Source: Ahrensia sp. (GTDB taxonomy: Bacteria; Pseudomonadota; Alphaproteobacteria; Rhizobiales; Rhizobiaceae). Taken from it: a stretch of DNA of 64,000 bases. The position numbers and the translations under genes were made by a program. Position 1 is the first letter of the stretch, and every line of letters begins with the position of its first letter. Where the stretch lies: assembly GCA_002706335.1 (NCBI GenBank), contig PAKZ01000037.1:124001-188000 (forward strand), written 5' to 3'. The notes under the pieces were generated by a model. It was given only the letters and a program-made list of their open reading frames with translations. It was not told the origin of the DNA and made no database searches. Shown in pieces: positions 9,178 to 17,987 of this stretch.

Positions 9178-9198
9178 CGCCCCGTTCCCGCGGGACGC

Positions 9199-9567
9199 TC
9201 AGTTCAGATAGGGGTTCTGGCAGCCATAGCGGACCGAGCAGCCCTTGGAACGGGCGGCGGCAATGTCGTCGGCGATGCCGATCAGGTCCTGCCGGTCACC
9301 GGCGAGCGACTTGGCCTCGTCGATCAGGGCCGCTTGCGGTGTGCGCTCGCCCGGCAGGCCCACCGGTTCGTCGCTGACCGTATTGCGGATCTGCGCGGCA
9401 GCGATCAACAGAAGCGGATCGTTGTTTGTACGCCCGAGCGCGATCAGCTTTTCGGCAAGCGCGAGCTGCTCCATCGCCGCAGGCGAAAGAACGGCCTCGT
9501 CGGCCGCCTGGACCTGAACCGCCATTGCGGACAGAAACAGGGCGGTGGCAATTGCAATCGACTTCAT
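9199..9567 (-). CDS. Small exported protein of unknown function
   Basis: A 122-residue protein with a clear Sec signal peptide (MKSIAIATALFLSAMAVQVQAADE, cleavage after AQA about residue 22). The mature part is mostly helical (AMEQLALAEKLIALGRTN, LIDEAKSLAGDRQDL) and ends with two cysteines in GCSVRYGCQNPYLN. I do not recognise a family. The C-terminal Cys pair and periplasmic location could mean a disulfide-stabilised structural or chaperone-like protein. It converges with the DUF930 gene, with 21 bases between the stops, and is preceded by GGAG near the ATG at 9565-9567. Confidence 0.6.
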   Translation of the reverse strand: MKSIAIATALFLSAMAVQVQAADEAVLSPAAMEQLALAEKLIALGRTNNDPLLLIAAAQIRNTVSDEPVGLPGERTPQAALIDEAKSLAGDRQDLIGIADDIAAARSKGCSVRYGCQNPYLN

Positions 9568-9707
9568 GTCTGGCTCCTTTTGTTTGATCCTGATGGCAAG
9601 ATCGCGGGGGCCAGAAGTTACTATACGGAAAGTCGCGCGTCCACAGAGGCATGACACCGGAGGTTGCTGCCTGAGGGATATGCCACGCCTGGTGCGGACG
9701 GTCCTTT

Positions 9708-10358
9708 TCAGCCGGCGTAGAAAATGTGGTTGCCGATCTTGGACAGGCGCCTCAGTCGGCTCGCCCAGCGCGGATGCACATAGTCGGCGTGGTAATGGGT
9801 GGCCGTGAAGATGGCGGCGGGCACGCCGCGCCCTTCGACGACATCCTTTGCAACGGACTTCGCGCGGCTCCAGGCCGACTTTTCGCGAACGACATCGGAA
9901 TGGCCGTCGCAGGCAAAGGAGAACTGGCAGGCATTGCGGCGGGTGTGATTCTGGTAGACCACGCCACAGATCGTATTGGGATAGGCCTTGGAGGCGACGC
10001 GGTTCATGATCACGCGCGCGACGGCCTTCTGGCCCTTTTCAGGCTCCCCGCGCGCCTCGAAATAGATGGCCTTCGCGAGGCAGGCGACCTGATTTTCCGC
10101 AATCGGCGGCTCCGGGATCGCGGGCGGGTTGAGATAGGGCACCGACGGGACGACCGGCCGGGCGACCGGCACTGCTACATCGATGACGGGCGGCAGAAGA
10201 TAGGCGGTCGGAGGCAGGACGAGATCGACCTGCAGGTCCGTGACCATTGGCCGGTTGAGCGGCATGGACGCAACGGATGTCGCCGCAACCAGCACGGCGA
10301 CCGTGGAAATGCGGGCGGAGCGCATGAAATCGCGCCCGTCGAAAGGAAACCGGATCAT
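9708..10358 (-). CDS. SleB-type cell wall hydrolase (Hydrolase_2)
   Basis: About 216 residues. A hydrophobic N-terminal segment (ISTVAVLVAATSVASM) serves as signal or anchor, followed by a proline-rich linker (roughly residues 55-95) and a C-terminal Hydrolase_2 domain. Motifs are CLAKAIYFEARGEPEKGQ (with the catalytic Glu of SleB lytic transglycosylases), VIMNRV, NTICGVVYQ and CQFSFACDG. In Hyphomicrobiales these are peptidoglycan-cutting enzymes, not spore-germination proteins. ATGs at 10356-10358 and 10323-10325 are both possible, and neither has a strong Shine-Dalgarno. It is a single-gene unit. Confidence 0.85.
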   Translation of the reverse strand: MIRFPFDGRDFMRSARISTVAVLVAATSVASMPLNRPMVTDLQVDLVLPPTAYLLPPVIDVAVPVARPVVPSVPYLNPPAIPEPPIAENQVACLAKAIYFEARGEPEKGQKAVARVIMNRVASKAYPNTICGVVYQNHTRRNACQFSFACDGHSDVVREKSAWSRAKSVAKDVVEGRGVPAAIFTATHYHADYVHPRWASRLRRLSKIGNHIFYAG

Positions 10359-10655
10359 GAAGCGTGTTGTTTTTCTTGTCGCTGACAGCCGCGTGTCTGG
10401 GCCGTGTTTTCGGGTAGGCGCTGAAAATCGGCGCAGCGTGGCCGAAAAAAGGCAATTTCCGGGCGGTTCCATGGAGATGATCCTGACCCGGTAACGTTTC
10501 GGAACGAAGAGTTACGGCACGTTATTGAAAAATGAGGGTCGGATTACTGTGGCGGAAGACTGCGCGGGGCCCGAAGAAGACATTGGCGATGCGCGAAAAC
10601 GACGCGATGAGTTATGCCCGGTTTCGGGGTTTAGTCAAGACATGCCGGGAGCATG
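10359..10655. other. Intergenic region between SleB gene and AraC-type gene
   Basis: About 300 bases upstream of the SleB-type gene and downstream of the AraC-type gene. I see no credible open frame with a ribosome binding site, no strong hairpin followed by a T-run, and no repeat. It should contain the promoter of the hydrolase gene, but no clear box pair could be picked. Confidence 0.4.
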
Positions 10656-11528
10656 TTAACCCATGACTGTCTTGCGGTAGGCGGAAGGGGACACGCCTGT
10701 CTGGGTGCGAAAGGCCCGCGAGAAATTGGTGTCGGACCGAAAGCCTGATTTCAGCGCGATTTCGGCCATCGACAGTCCGGCGCGGTTCAGCATGTCGCGC
10801 GCAGCCTCGATCCGTTTGTCCATCAGATACTGGTGCGGCGTGGTGCCGAAGGTGGCCTTGAACTGACGTGCGAAGTGAAACCGGCTGAGCCCCGCGATTT
10901 CGGCCAGATCGGACAAGCCGATATCGTCCGCGTAACGCGCGTCGATGAAATCGCGGACGCGTCGCTCCTGCCGCGCCGAAAGCTTGCTCGTCCGATAATC
11001 GGGCGCTGCCGCGAACTCCGCTTGCAGGCGGGCGACTTCCAACGCGCCAAGCAGGCCGAGCGTCTCGACGAACACGTGATTGTCGTTGTCGGACCTCAAC
11101 GCAATTTCGAGGCGTTCAAGCGTGTTGCGGATATTGTCGTCGCGGAAATAGACAGATGGCACGAAGTCGCCGGTGGAAAACATCCGCTCCGTTTCCTCCG
11201 ACAGGATCGCCGGATCGAAATAGATCGCGGTGAAGGAGTTGTTCCTGTCCGCCGGTTGCGCCCAGCCTTCGATCTTGCGGCCGGACGGCACATAGGTCAT
11301 TTTTCCGCGCAGGTCGCCGCCGGGCGCAGGGGAAAGGCCATCCACGGTCATGGAACCGTCGTCCAGAATCAGGTCGTGATTTGCCAGATAATGTTCGGTT
11401 CCGGTGAACTCGAAGGAATAAGGGTCCGTCTGGTCGATCGGCGTATACTGCGCCGAAAATCCTCGCCAGGATTTCGCCACTGCCTGCTTGGCAAGCTGAA
11501 GTCTGCGAAAGGCGAGCGAGGACCCCAT
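10656..11528 (-). CDS. AraC-family transcriptional regulator
   Basis: A 290-residue regulator. The N-terminal 180 residues are an uncharacterised sensing domain. The C-terminal 100 residues carry two helix-turn-helix motifs: IGLSDLAEIAGLSRFHFARQFKATFGTTPHQY and the second helix region MAEIALKSGFRSDTNFSRAFRTQTGVSPSAYR, the standard AraC/XylS signature. The ATG at 11526-11528 was chosen over one 32 codons upstream because an AAGG-type site lies close and the length fits the family. No neighbouring gene is an obvious target: the SleB gene downstream is 300 bases away and a methyl-accepting protein is divergent. Confidence 0.85.
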   Translation of the reverse strand: MGSSLAFRRLQLAKQAVAKSWRGFSAQYTPIDQTDPYSFEFTGTEHYLANHDLILDDGSMTVDGLSPAPGGDLRGKMTYVPSGRKIEGWAQPADRNNSFTAIYFDPAILSEETERMFSTGDFVPSVYFRDDNIRNTLERLEIALRSDNDNHVFVETLGLLGALEVARLQAEFAAAPDYRTSKLSARQERRVRDFIDARYADDIGLSDLAEIAGLSRFHFARQFKATFGTTPHQYLMDKRIEAARDMLNRAGLSMAEIALKSGFRSDTNFSRAFRTQTGVSPSAYRKTVMG

Positions 11529-12229
11529 GACGACCTTCGGGAAATGTGAATGTGACCGGGAATATCGGCTTTGAAGGGTTAACTCTTTCTTAACAGGCCA
11601 CCCGCGGGTTTTCCCAATTGGCAAAGCAAGATTTGCAAAGAGCGGGCAAGTTTGGCGCCATACTGCTGAAAAACCGCGGAAACTTCGCTGCGTCGTGGGG
11701 CGGAGGGTGCCGGACGCCCCTCAAATCAACGGCCCTTTCGCACTGAGCGGCAGCAAGAATTGTACAAAGAAAGCAATTTTTAACTGACGCGGGGTTATTG
11801 CTCTTTTCCTGATCATTTGCCCGCGGAACTTCGCGGGACGTTGCCGAATATGCGTGAGACGGGGCCGTTCCAACCGGGGCGGGGAGGAAGAGAATTGAGC
11901 GAATCGCAGCTGAACACGAGCAATCGTACGGACAATGGCGTGAAACAACTCGATGCGTTCGCGCATCGGTATTCGGAAGCGGTCAGACATTTAAGGCGGA
12001 GAACGCATTCCAGCCTGTGGGACAACAGCAAGTCGACGCGGAACGCTGGCCAAAAGAAGAAGAAACTTGATGTGAATTCAGTCACTTGAGCGGCTGAACG
12101 ATTGCCGCACGGTCGCGGAAACAATGTCGTTTCGCATGATGCGAAGCGTTTCTCCGGCATGACACCGGCTCCATCCAGCAGAAGTAACAAGCTCCGCTCG
12201 GCTTGGCCGAGACCTGTCAGGGGAAGACT
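11529..12229. other. 700-base intergenic region before the chemotaxis receptor gene
   Basis: This stretch is less GC-rich than its surroundings, especially 11750-11815 and 12040-12130. It holds the divergent promoters of the AraC gene and the chemotaxis receptor gene. A 79-codon open frame from ATG 11850 to 12089 has poor codon usage and no clear ribosome binding site, so I do not call it. I see no tRNA or repeat; a small RNA is possible but not supported by any hairpin with a T-run. Confidence 0.4.
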
Positions 12230-14098
12230 ATGCCTAGCCTAACGATCGCTCGATTGCTGACTGTTTTTGCCGTGGTTGTCGTAACCGGCCTTTTCGCCTC
12301 GATTGGAATTCAGACCTATACCCTGGAAAAGCTGAAGATCAGGGGGCCGATCTACAACGACATCGTCAACGAAAAGGACCTGATCGCCGATATCCTGCCG
12401 CCGCCCATGTTCGTGGTGGAAGCCTATATGCTGGCCTATGAGGGCGACATGCATGAGGAGCGTCGCGATATCAATCGGCAGACGATCCTCGACTTGCAGG
12501 CGCAATATGACGAGCGCAAGGCGTTCTGGAAGACGCAGCCCCTGCCTGAAAACGAAAGGGCTCTGCTCGAAAACGGCGTCTACAGCACTGCGGACGCCTT
12601 CTGGCAGGTGATGGGCGAACAGTATATTCCCCAGACCGACTTCTCGCCCGAAGGTTCGATGGCGGTGATGGATGCCCTGATGGAGCGCTTCTACGCGCAT
12701 CGCACGGAAGTCACCAAGCTGGTCGATGCCGCCGGAGCCCATTTGACGAAATCCGAGGACGCCGCATTGGAGACCAGCGCCCGGCTGCAAACGTTTGCCC
12801 TTGCGGCAGCCGGTCTCGCCGTAATCCTGTTCATCGGCGGCATCGTCTTCCTGCGCGTGCGGGCGATACGGCCGCTCTCCGCAATGACGAACTATATGGG
12901 CCGCCTTGCCGACGGCGACTTCTCCGAGGAGGCGCCACATGCCGAACGCAGCGACGAAATCGGCCGCATGGCGTCTGCGCTCGCCGTCTTCCGCCAGGCG
13001 GGCCTGGAAAAGCTGAAGCTTCAGCAGGAGGCTGAGACGGCTGCGGCCCGCCGCGAGGCGGATCGCCGCACACGCGAAGCGCAGAAGGCGGAACAGGCCG
13101 CGCAGCTGACCGAGGTGATCGACAAGCTCGGCGCCGGCCTCAAACGGCTCGCGGATTGCAATATCCGCATGACGATCGACGAACCCTTTGCCGAGCAGTT
13201 CGAACTGATGCGTGCCGATTTCAACAACTCAATCGGAGCCTTTCAGGAGACGCTCGAAAAGGTTCTGGAGCGCACCAACCTGCTTAAGGATTCGAGCGGG
13301 GAAATGCGCAGCGCGGCCGACGACATGGCCCGGCGCACGGAGCAGCAGGCCGCCGCGCTTGAGGAGACCTCGGCCGCGCTGGAACAGATCACGGCGACCG
13401 TCAACAGTGCCTCCGAGCGCGCCATGGATACGCGTAACCTCGTCAAGGAAGCCCGGGCCTGCGCTCAGGACTCCACGGAAGTCGTCGAAAACGCGGTGTC
13501 CGCCATGCAGCGTATCGAACGCGCCTCGGGAGAGATCGGCCAGATCATATCGGTGATCGACGAGATTGCGTTCCAGACCAACCTGCTGGCGCTGAATGCC
13601 GGCGTCGAGGCGGCACGGGCAGGCGACGCCGGCAAGGGCTTCGCCGTTGTCGCCCAGGAAGTGCGCGAGCTGGCTCAGCGCTCCGCCCAGGCGGCCAAGG
13701 AAATCGCCGATCTCATCCGCAATTCCGCGGGCGAAGTCGAAGCCGGCGTCAAGCTCGTTGGAGACACCGGCGCCGCGATCAGCCGGATCGACGAATTCGT
13801 GACCTCGATCGACGCCAATGTCGATTCCATCGCCGGCGGCATGAAGGAGCAGTCGGTCGGTCTCAAGGAGATTTCGGTGGCTGTGACCGAAATCGATCGG
13901 ATGACGCAGCAGAATGCGGCGATGGGCGAGCAGTCGACCGCGCTCGGCCACAAGCTGGCGGAGGCGGCCGAAGACCTGGCCATACTGGTCAGCCGTTTCC
14001 AGCTCAATCGCCGTCGCGGCATCCGCGAGACGGGCAAGGCAAACGACAAGCAAGCGTTGCAGACGCAGTCGCTTCCAAGCCACAGCCGGGCCGCCTGA
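12230..14098 (+). CDS. Methyl-accepting chemotaxis protein
   Basis: A 622-residue transducer. The first membrane span (residues about 8-28) and the second (about 189-212) bracket a helical periplasmic sensor of about 160 residues. A HAMP domain follows ([24 protein letters not shown]), then a coiled-coil region and the MA signalling domain with the highly conserved hairpin tip around [29 protein letters not shown]. No CheR-binding pentapeptide is seen at the C-terminus. The protein would work as a membrane dimer signalling to CheA/CheW. AGGGGAAG lies just upstream of the ATG at 12230. Other che genes are not in the window. Confidence 0.93.
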   Translation: MPSLTIARLLTVFAVVVVTGLFASIGIQTYTLEKLKIRGPIYNDIVNEKDLIADILPPPMFVVEAYMLAYEGDMHEERRDINRQTILDLQAQYDERKAFWKTQPLPENERALLENGVYSTADAFWQVMGEQYIPQTDFSPEGSMAVMDALMERFYAHRTEVTKLVDAAGAHLTKSEDAALETSARLQTFALAAAGLAVILFIGGIVFLRVRAIRPLSAMTNYMGRLADGDFSEEAPHAERSDEIGRMASALAVFRQAGLEKLKLQQEAETAAARREADRRTREAQKAEQAAQLTEVIDKLGAGLKRLADCNIRMTIDEPFAEQFELMRADFNNSIGAFQETLEKVLERTNLLKDSSGEMRSAADDMARRTEQQAAALEETSAALEQITATVNSASERAMDTRNLVKEARACAQDSTEVVENAVSAMQRIERASGEIGQIISVIDEIAFQTNLLALNAGVEAARAGDAGKGFAVVAQEVRELAQRSAQAAKEIADLIRNSAGEVEAGVKLVGDTGAAISRIDEFVTSIDANVDSIAGGMKEQSVGLKEISVAVTEIDRMTQQNAAMGEQSTALGHKLAEAAEDLAILVSRFQLNRRRGIRETGKANDKQALQTQSLPSHSRAA

Positions 14099-14122
14099 CA
14101 GGCCGAAAACCCGTAAACGCGA

Positions 14123-14152
14123 AACGCCCGCCCGATTTCAGGCGGGCGTTTT
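14123..14152 (+). terminator. Rho-independent terminator after the chemotaxis receptor gene
   Basis: Perfect ten-base stem AACGCCCGCC (14123-14132) and GGCGGGCGTT (14141-14150) around an eight-base loop, ending in TTTT. It lies 25 bases after the receptor stop codon and separates it from the GTA region. Confidence 0.85.
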
Positions 14153-14405
14153 GCATTCTGGCGAAACGGGTTTCGGCAACCGAAGACGGTTGCCAGATCC
14201 GCAGTGGCATCCGGAACCCCCCGCCGACAGCCTGAAACCGATTACGTCCGCCACAGGCGTTCTCGCCGAACGCGGTCAGCGCGATCGGCCTTGGCGTCAG
14301 CGCGTCTTCGTCCATGATGGTTGGAAGCGTGGCCCCATACGCGGCCGGGCGGACGGTGTTTCGGATCGACAAACGACTGGAAGCTTACAGCCAGCGTCTA
14401 CATAC
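14153..14405. other. Intergenic region before the GTA promoter
   Basis: Between the terminator at 14123-14152 and the element at 14406. I see no convincing coding region or structured RNA. If the GTA activator needs IHF or another upstream site, it would be expected here. Confidence 0.35.
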
Positions 14406-14470
14406 AGGAATAAATTCCTTGACGCCGTCGCGCCCTTTTGATACCCTCCGGGCATAATCGTAAAATTGGG
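14406..14470 (+). promoter_or_regulatory. GTA promoter element, copy 1 (inverted repeat plus -35/-10)
   Basis: The segment starts with the inverted repeat GGAATAAATTCC (14407-14418), directly abutting a -35-like TTGACG (14419-14424). With 17-base spacing comes TACCCT (14442-14447). A second -10-like box, CATAAT (14453-14458), is conserved in the other copy. The same element occurs at 17917-17981; the first 24 bases are identical, and the CATAAT and AATTGGG blocks are kept at the same distances. Only the GTA g1/g2 genes follow, so this is the likely GTA operon promoter. The inverted repeat may be the site of the activator or repressor. Promoter function is inferred. Confidence 0.7.
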
Positions 14471-14499
14471 CCCGGCGCCTTCGCGCCGCGGCCCTTTTT
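14468..14499 (+). terminator. Intrinsic terminator or attenuator directly after the GTA promoter, copy 1
   Basis: A GC-only stem of about 11 base pairs with a small bulge: GGGCCCGGCGC at 14468-14478 pairs with GCGCCGCGGCCC at 14483-14494 around a CTTC loop, followed by TTTTTG. It begins only about 10-20 bases after the likely transcription start, so unassisted transcripts would be about 40-50 nt. It is 274 bases before the g1 start codon. Confidence 0.75.
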
Positions 14500-14772
14500 G
14501 TTGGCCGTAATCAGGCCGCGTTCTTGCGCGCAAGCACCCGGATGCGGCTGTCGAATTCGCCGCGGTCCAAATATGTGTCGGAAAACAAGCGGCGCGCCAG
14601 CTTTGTTGGCGGACAGATTGCCGGTCCAGCGAGGTGGCGGCCACCATTTGTAGGCCTTTGCGTGCGGGGCGTTCTGCTGACGCCCAAGGACAACGGGCAT
14701 GTCGATATTCCGTTGAGACAGGTCGAGATTAGCGCCAATTCGAAAACCCGGCAATCGAAAGGAGAACGAGCG

Positions 14773-15213
14773 ATGAGCGAGGATTCGGAACCGCGGCCCT
14801 CTGCCCGGGCCCTGCTTCATGACACGCCCGAAACCGCGGAGCGTTTCCATGGTTATGGCCTGAAGGACTATTCCTATCCGCGCATCGGTCTGGAGGAATC
14901 CGTGCACAGGAACACGGTCATGTATTTCCTGCAGGGCGCGCCGCAGAGCCGGCGACGTTACCAGGAAGGCAAGGCCGAGGCGCGCATGGAAAAACGCAAC
15001 GCGCGGCTGGCCGGCATCGCGCCGGAAAGAGGCTCGGACTGCCCCGCGCCCGGCGAAATCTGCCCGACCTGCGGCGGCCTTGTCGGTTTCCAGGAAGAAA
15101 CCGTAACCCTCACGACGGCCGAACTGGCGGAAGCGCGGAGGAAGTATGAAGACCTCATCGATCGACACCTGTCCGCCCAAACGGCTTCTTGCGATGAAGG
15201 AGGTGGCCAGTAG
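14773..15213 (+). CDS. GTA g1-position protein, candidate small terminase or packaging adaptor
   Basis: A 146-residue protein in the place occupied by g1 (the small terminase-like protein of RcGTA), overlapping the large terminase start by 68 bases. The N-terminal half is rich in charged residues (PRIGLEESVHRNTVMYF, RRRYQEGKAEARMEKRNARL). The middle carries a CPAPGEICPTCGG segment that resembles a zinc ribbon, and the C-terminus is a helix (TTAELAEARRKYEDLIDRHL). GGAGAACGAG precedes the ATG. I cannot confirm homology to RcGTA gp1; position and helix content are the main support. Alternatively it is an unrelated gene that precedes the GTA in this lineage. Confidence 0.55.
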   Translation: MSEDSEPRPSARALLHDTPETAERFHGYGLKDYSYPRIGLEESVHRNTVMYFLQGAPQSRRRYQEGKAEARMEKRNARLAGIAPERGSDCPAPGEICPTCGGLVGFQEETVTLTTAELAEARRKYEDLIDRHLSAQTASCDEGGGQ

Positions 15214-16465
15214 CCTCGACAGCCTGCAGCGTCTGCGTGACTGGGCATTCTGGGCGCGGCCCGGACAGACCGAGCCGCCCGGCGACTGGCGCACCTGGCT
15301 GATCCTGGCCGGGCGCGGCTTCGGCAAGACGCGGGCCGGCGCGGAATGGGTGCGCGAACAGGTGCGGCGCGGGCGAGGGCGCATCGCGCTTGTCGCGCCA
15401 ACCATGGCCGATGCGCGCGACATCATGGTGCGCGGCGAGAGCGGGCTTCTGTCGGTGTGCTGGAAAGGCGACCACACCCCGGAGGGTCGGCTGACGGGGC
15501 GGCCGCATTACATGGCGAGCCGCCGCCGGCTGGTCTGGAAAAACGGGGCGCAGGCGATGCTGTTTTCGGCGGAGGAGCCGGAACGGCTGCGCGGGCCGCA
15601 GCACGATGCGCTGTGGGCCGACGAATTGTGCGCGTGGCGGTATGCGCGCGAAACATGGGACATGGCGATGTTCGGACTGCGCCTCGGCCGCGATCCGCGC
15701 GCCTGCGTGACGACCACGCCGAAGCCGCTGAAGCTTATCAAGGAGCTGGCGGACGATCCGGCGACGATGGTGACGCGGGGCACGACCTTCGACAATGCAA
15801 AGAATCTGGCGCCGGGCTTCATCGCCTCGGTCCGGGCGAAATATGCCGAAACGATGCTGGGAAAGCAGGAGCTTATGGGCGAATTGCTGACGGAACGCGA
15901 GGGCGCGCTGTGGTCGCGCGCGAGGCTCGACGCACAGCGGCGGCCGACGCCCGCCGATCTGCGCCGCATCGTGGTCGCCGTCGATCCGCCGGCGGGCTCG
16001 AAGGCAAGCTCGGATGCCTGCGGCATCGTCGCGGCGGGTCTGTCAACTGACGGAAAGGCGCATGTTATCGCCGATGCGAGCATCCGCGCGGCCAGGCCGG
16101 ACGTCTGGGCGGCGCGCGCGGTGGCGCTCTACGAGACGCTTCGCGCCGATCTGATGCTGGCCGAGGTCAACCAGGGCGGCGATATGGTGGAGGCCGTGAT
16201 CCGGCAGGTCGAGCCGCGCGTGGCGCTGAAGAAGGTGCATGCCAATCGCGGCAAGCGGCTGCGCGCCGAACCGGTCTCCGCGCTCTACGAGCAAAAGCGC
16301 GTGACGCACGCGCCGGGGCTCGATGCGCTGGAAGACGAAATGTGCGCCTTCGGCACGGACGGGCTAGCATCTGGCCATTCCCCGGATCGGCTCGACGCGC
16401 TGGTCTGGGCGATCAGCGAACTGATGCTGACCCCTCGCGGCGAGCCCCGGGTGAGGGGGCTGTGA
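15146..16465 (+). CDS. GTA large terminase (g2-like packaging ATPase/nuclease)
   Basis: A 439-residue large terminase. The ATPase domain has Walker A GRGFGKTRAG (residues 56-65, Lys61) and Walker B ending in DALWADE (Asp159-Glu160). The RNase H-like nuclease domain starts at VVAVDPPAGS (Asp280) and has later acidic residues in VNQGGD and SPDRLDALVW. It cuts and pumps DNA into the capsid at the portal. The ATG at 15146 has GGAGG close upstream; a second ATG at 15194 has no such site. It is followed, 19 bases after the stop, by the convergent qorB-like gene, which splits it from the portal gene. Confidence 0.95.
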   Translation: MKTSSIDTCPPKRLLAMKEVASSLDSLQRLRDWAFWARPGQTEPPGDWRTWLILAGRGFGKTRAGAEWVREQVRRGRGRIALVAPTMADARDIMVRGESGLLSVCWKGDHTPEGRLTGRPHYMASRRRLVWKNGAQAMLFSAEEPERLRGPQHDALWADELCAWRYARETWDMAMFGLRLGRDPRACVTTTPKPLKLIKELADDPATMVTRGTTFDNAKNLAPGFIASVRAKYAETMLGKQELMGELLTEREGALWSRARLDAQRRPTPADLRRIVVAVDPPAGSKASSDACGIVAAGLSTDGKAHVIADASIRAARPDVWAARAVALYETLRADLMLAEVNQGGDMVEAVIRQVEPRVALKKVHANRGKRLRAEPVSALYEQKRVTHAPGLDALEDEMCAFGTDGLASGHSPDRLDALVWAISELMLTPRGEPRVRGL

Positions 16466-16484
16466 GGCCCCCTCGGGCTGCGGC

Positions 16485-17372
16485 TTAAGCCGCCTTCTGC
16501 TGTTTTACGGCTTCGGCGACCGTCTCGCTCCAGGGCGTGGTCGGGCGACCGATGAGGTCCGACAGCGTCTTCGAATTGTCTTCCAGCGCGCCTTTCGCCG
16601 TGCCGGCGTCGCTATCGGCGAGCATCGCCGCGATCGGGGCGGGCAGGCCCACGCCCTCGAGCATGGCGGCATAATCGGCCTCGCTCATATCGGCATAGGC
16701 GACCGGCTTTCCGGCGGCTTGCGCGATTGCGTCGGCGAAGTCCTGCATGGAGAAGCTCGTATCGCCCGCCAGTTCGTAGACGGCGCCGTTTTCAAGCGTG
16801 TCGGCGGTCAGCACCGCGACCGCAGCCTCGGCGTAATCGGCGCGCGGGGCGCTGGAAATGCGTCCGTCGCCGGCCGCGCCCGGATAGGCGCCATGCTCGA
16901 CCGCCGGTGCGATGGATCCGGTCTTGTTCTCGGTGTACCAGCCATTGCGCAGGAGGGCATACGGGATGGCGGAGGCGGCGAGCTGGGCTTCCGTCTCGCG
17001 GTGCTCGACCGCGAGGCTGAGCGGCGAGGTATCGGCGTGCAGGATCGATGTGTAGGCGATGAAGCCGACGCCGGCCTTCTTCGCCGCGTCGACGGCGTTC
17101 TTGTGCTGGGCTGCTCGCTGGCCGACTTCCGACGACGAGATCAGCAGCAGCCGGTCGATGCCGGCGAAGGCCTTTTCGAGCGCGGCGACGTCGGTATAGT
17201 CGCCGATGCGCACCTCGACACCCTTCGCTTCCAGCGGCGCGGCGGCTTCGGCCCGGCGGACGAGCGCGACGACCTGGGAGGCGGGGACTTTCTTCAACAG
17301 GGCGTCGATGGCGAGCGCGCCAAGCTGGCCGGAGGCGCCGGTGACGAGATATTTCGCGGTTGTGGCAGTCAT
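16485..17372 (-). CDS. qorB: NmrA-like NAD(P)H:quinone oxidoreductase (QorB/YtfG type), inserted in GTA cluster
   Basis: A 295-residue SDR-type protein. It has TGASGQLGALAIDALLKK at the N-terminus (dinucleotide-binding loop), VVALVRR (NADP-favouring strand end), LLLISSSEVGQRAAQHKNAVDAAKKAGV and YTSILHADTSPL. This pattern matches E. coli QorB (YtfG), an NADPH-dependent quinone reductase. It is divergent from an HxlR-family regulator, the same pairing as ytfG-ytfH. It is not a GTA gene, lies antisense to the GTA genes and converges on the terminase. The product is expected to be cytosolic and to protect against quinones or related electrophiles. Confidence 0.85.
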   Translation of the reverse strand: MTATTAKYLVTGASGQLGALAIDALLKKVPASQVVALVRRAEAAAPLEAKGVEVRIGDYTDVAALEKAFAGIDRLLLISSSEVGQRAAQHKNAVDAAKKAGVGFIAYTSILHADTSPLSLAVEHRETEAQLAASAIPYALLRNGWYTENKTGSIAPAVEHGAYPGAAGDGRISSAPRADYAEAAVAVLTADTLENGAVYELAGDTSFSMQDFADAIAQAAGKPVAYADMSEADYAAMLEGVGLPAPIAAMLADSDAGTAKGALEDNSKTLSDLIGRPTTPWSETVAEAVKQQKAA

Positions 17373-17411
17373 GGGAGGTATCCTTTCAAGCTTCCATATA
17401 GTCTCGGAATG

Positions 17412-17435
17412 AGGTATGGTCTCTTTCAGATACCT
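17412..17435. promoter_or_regulatory. Candidate HxlR operator between qorB and its regulator
   Basis: Inverted repeat AGGTAT (17412-17417) and ATACCT (17430-17435) separated by 12 bases, in the 97-base divergent promoter region. A further AGGTATC half site lies at 17376-17382 next to the qorB start. Inverted repeats of this kind are typical for dimeric winged-helix HxlR proteins; binding is inferred. Confidence 0.5.
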
Positions 17436-17469
17436 ACTGATGGCTGGCTTTGGAAGGAGGCAGTTTTTC

Positions 17470-17910
17470 GTGACCAGGACACATGCGAGTAACCTCCCGG
17501 ACCAAACGGAGGCCGTGCTGCGCGACTTCGCGGTGCAGTCGGAGGGAAAGACCGACTATGCGAACTGCCCGGTGCGCGACGTGCTCGACCGGGGGGGCGA
17601 GAAATGGACGCTTCTGATCCTCGTTGCGCTGGCAGAGGAGCCGAAGCGCTTCTCGGCGCTGCAACGCGATGTTGGAGATATCTCCAAGCGTATGCTGACG
17701 CAGACGCTTCGCACGCTGGAGCGCGACGGGCTTGTGGAACGCACGGTCTACCCGACCAAACCGCCCTCGGTGGACTACCGCCTGACCGCCCTGGGCCGCT
17801 CCGCGCTGAACCCGCTCGCCAGCCTGATCGGCTGGGCCGCCGAAAGCCACGACGAGATCCGCGCGGCGAGGGCGGAGTATGATGAGAGGGAAGTGGTGGG
17901 GGCTTGGTGA
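17470..17910 (+). CDS. HxlR-family (YtfH-like) winged-helix regulator
   Basis: A 146-residue regulator. The HxlR signature CPVRDVLDRGGEKWTLLILVAL is followed by RFSALQRDVGDISKRMLTQTLRTLERDGLVERTVYPTKPPSVDYRLT, the winged helix. One Cys in the YANCPV segment is in the position that senses thiol-reactive compounds in QorR/YodB-type members. GTG at 17470 is chosen as start because AAGGAGG (17454-17460) lies nine bases before it; ATG at 17416 or 17440 would give a longer N-terminus. It probably represses qorB and itself. Its stop is only six bases before the second copy of the GTA promoter element. Confidence 0.85.
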   Translation: MTRTHASNLPDQTEAVLRDFAVQSEGKTDYANCPVRDVLDRGGEKWTLLILVALAEEPKRFSALQRDVGDISKRMLTQTLRTLERDGLVERTVYPTKPPSVDYRLTALGRSALNPLASLIGWAAESHDEIRAARAEYDEREVVGAW

Positions 17911-17916
17911 AATTAG

Positions 17917-17981
17917 AGGAATAAATTCCTTGACGCCGTCACGCTCCTCTGGTAGCCTGTTGGCATAATCGCAGAATTGGG
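17917..17981 (+). promoter_or_regulatory. GTA promoter element, copy 2, upstream of the portal gene
   Basis: Second copy of the element at 14406-14470, shifted by 3511 bases. It has inverted repeat GGAATAAATTCC (17918-17929), TTGACG (17930-17935), a 17-base spacer, TAGCCT (17953-17958), CATAAT (17964-17969) and AATTGGG (17975-17981). The 24 bases at its start are identical to copy 1, while the spacer and downstream stem differ. It lies between the inserted HxlR gene and GTA g3, so it would restore transcription of g3 and later genes. Confidence 0.7.
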
Positions 17982-17987
17982 TTTGAG

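Noticed and set aside
11850-12089. A 79-codon frame in the spacer before the chemotaxis receptor gene
   Set aside because: No good ribosome binding site, unusual codon use and no recognisable family.
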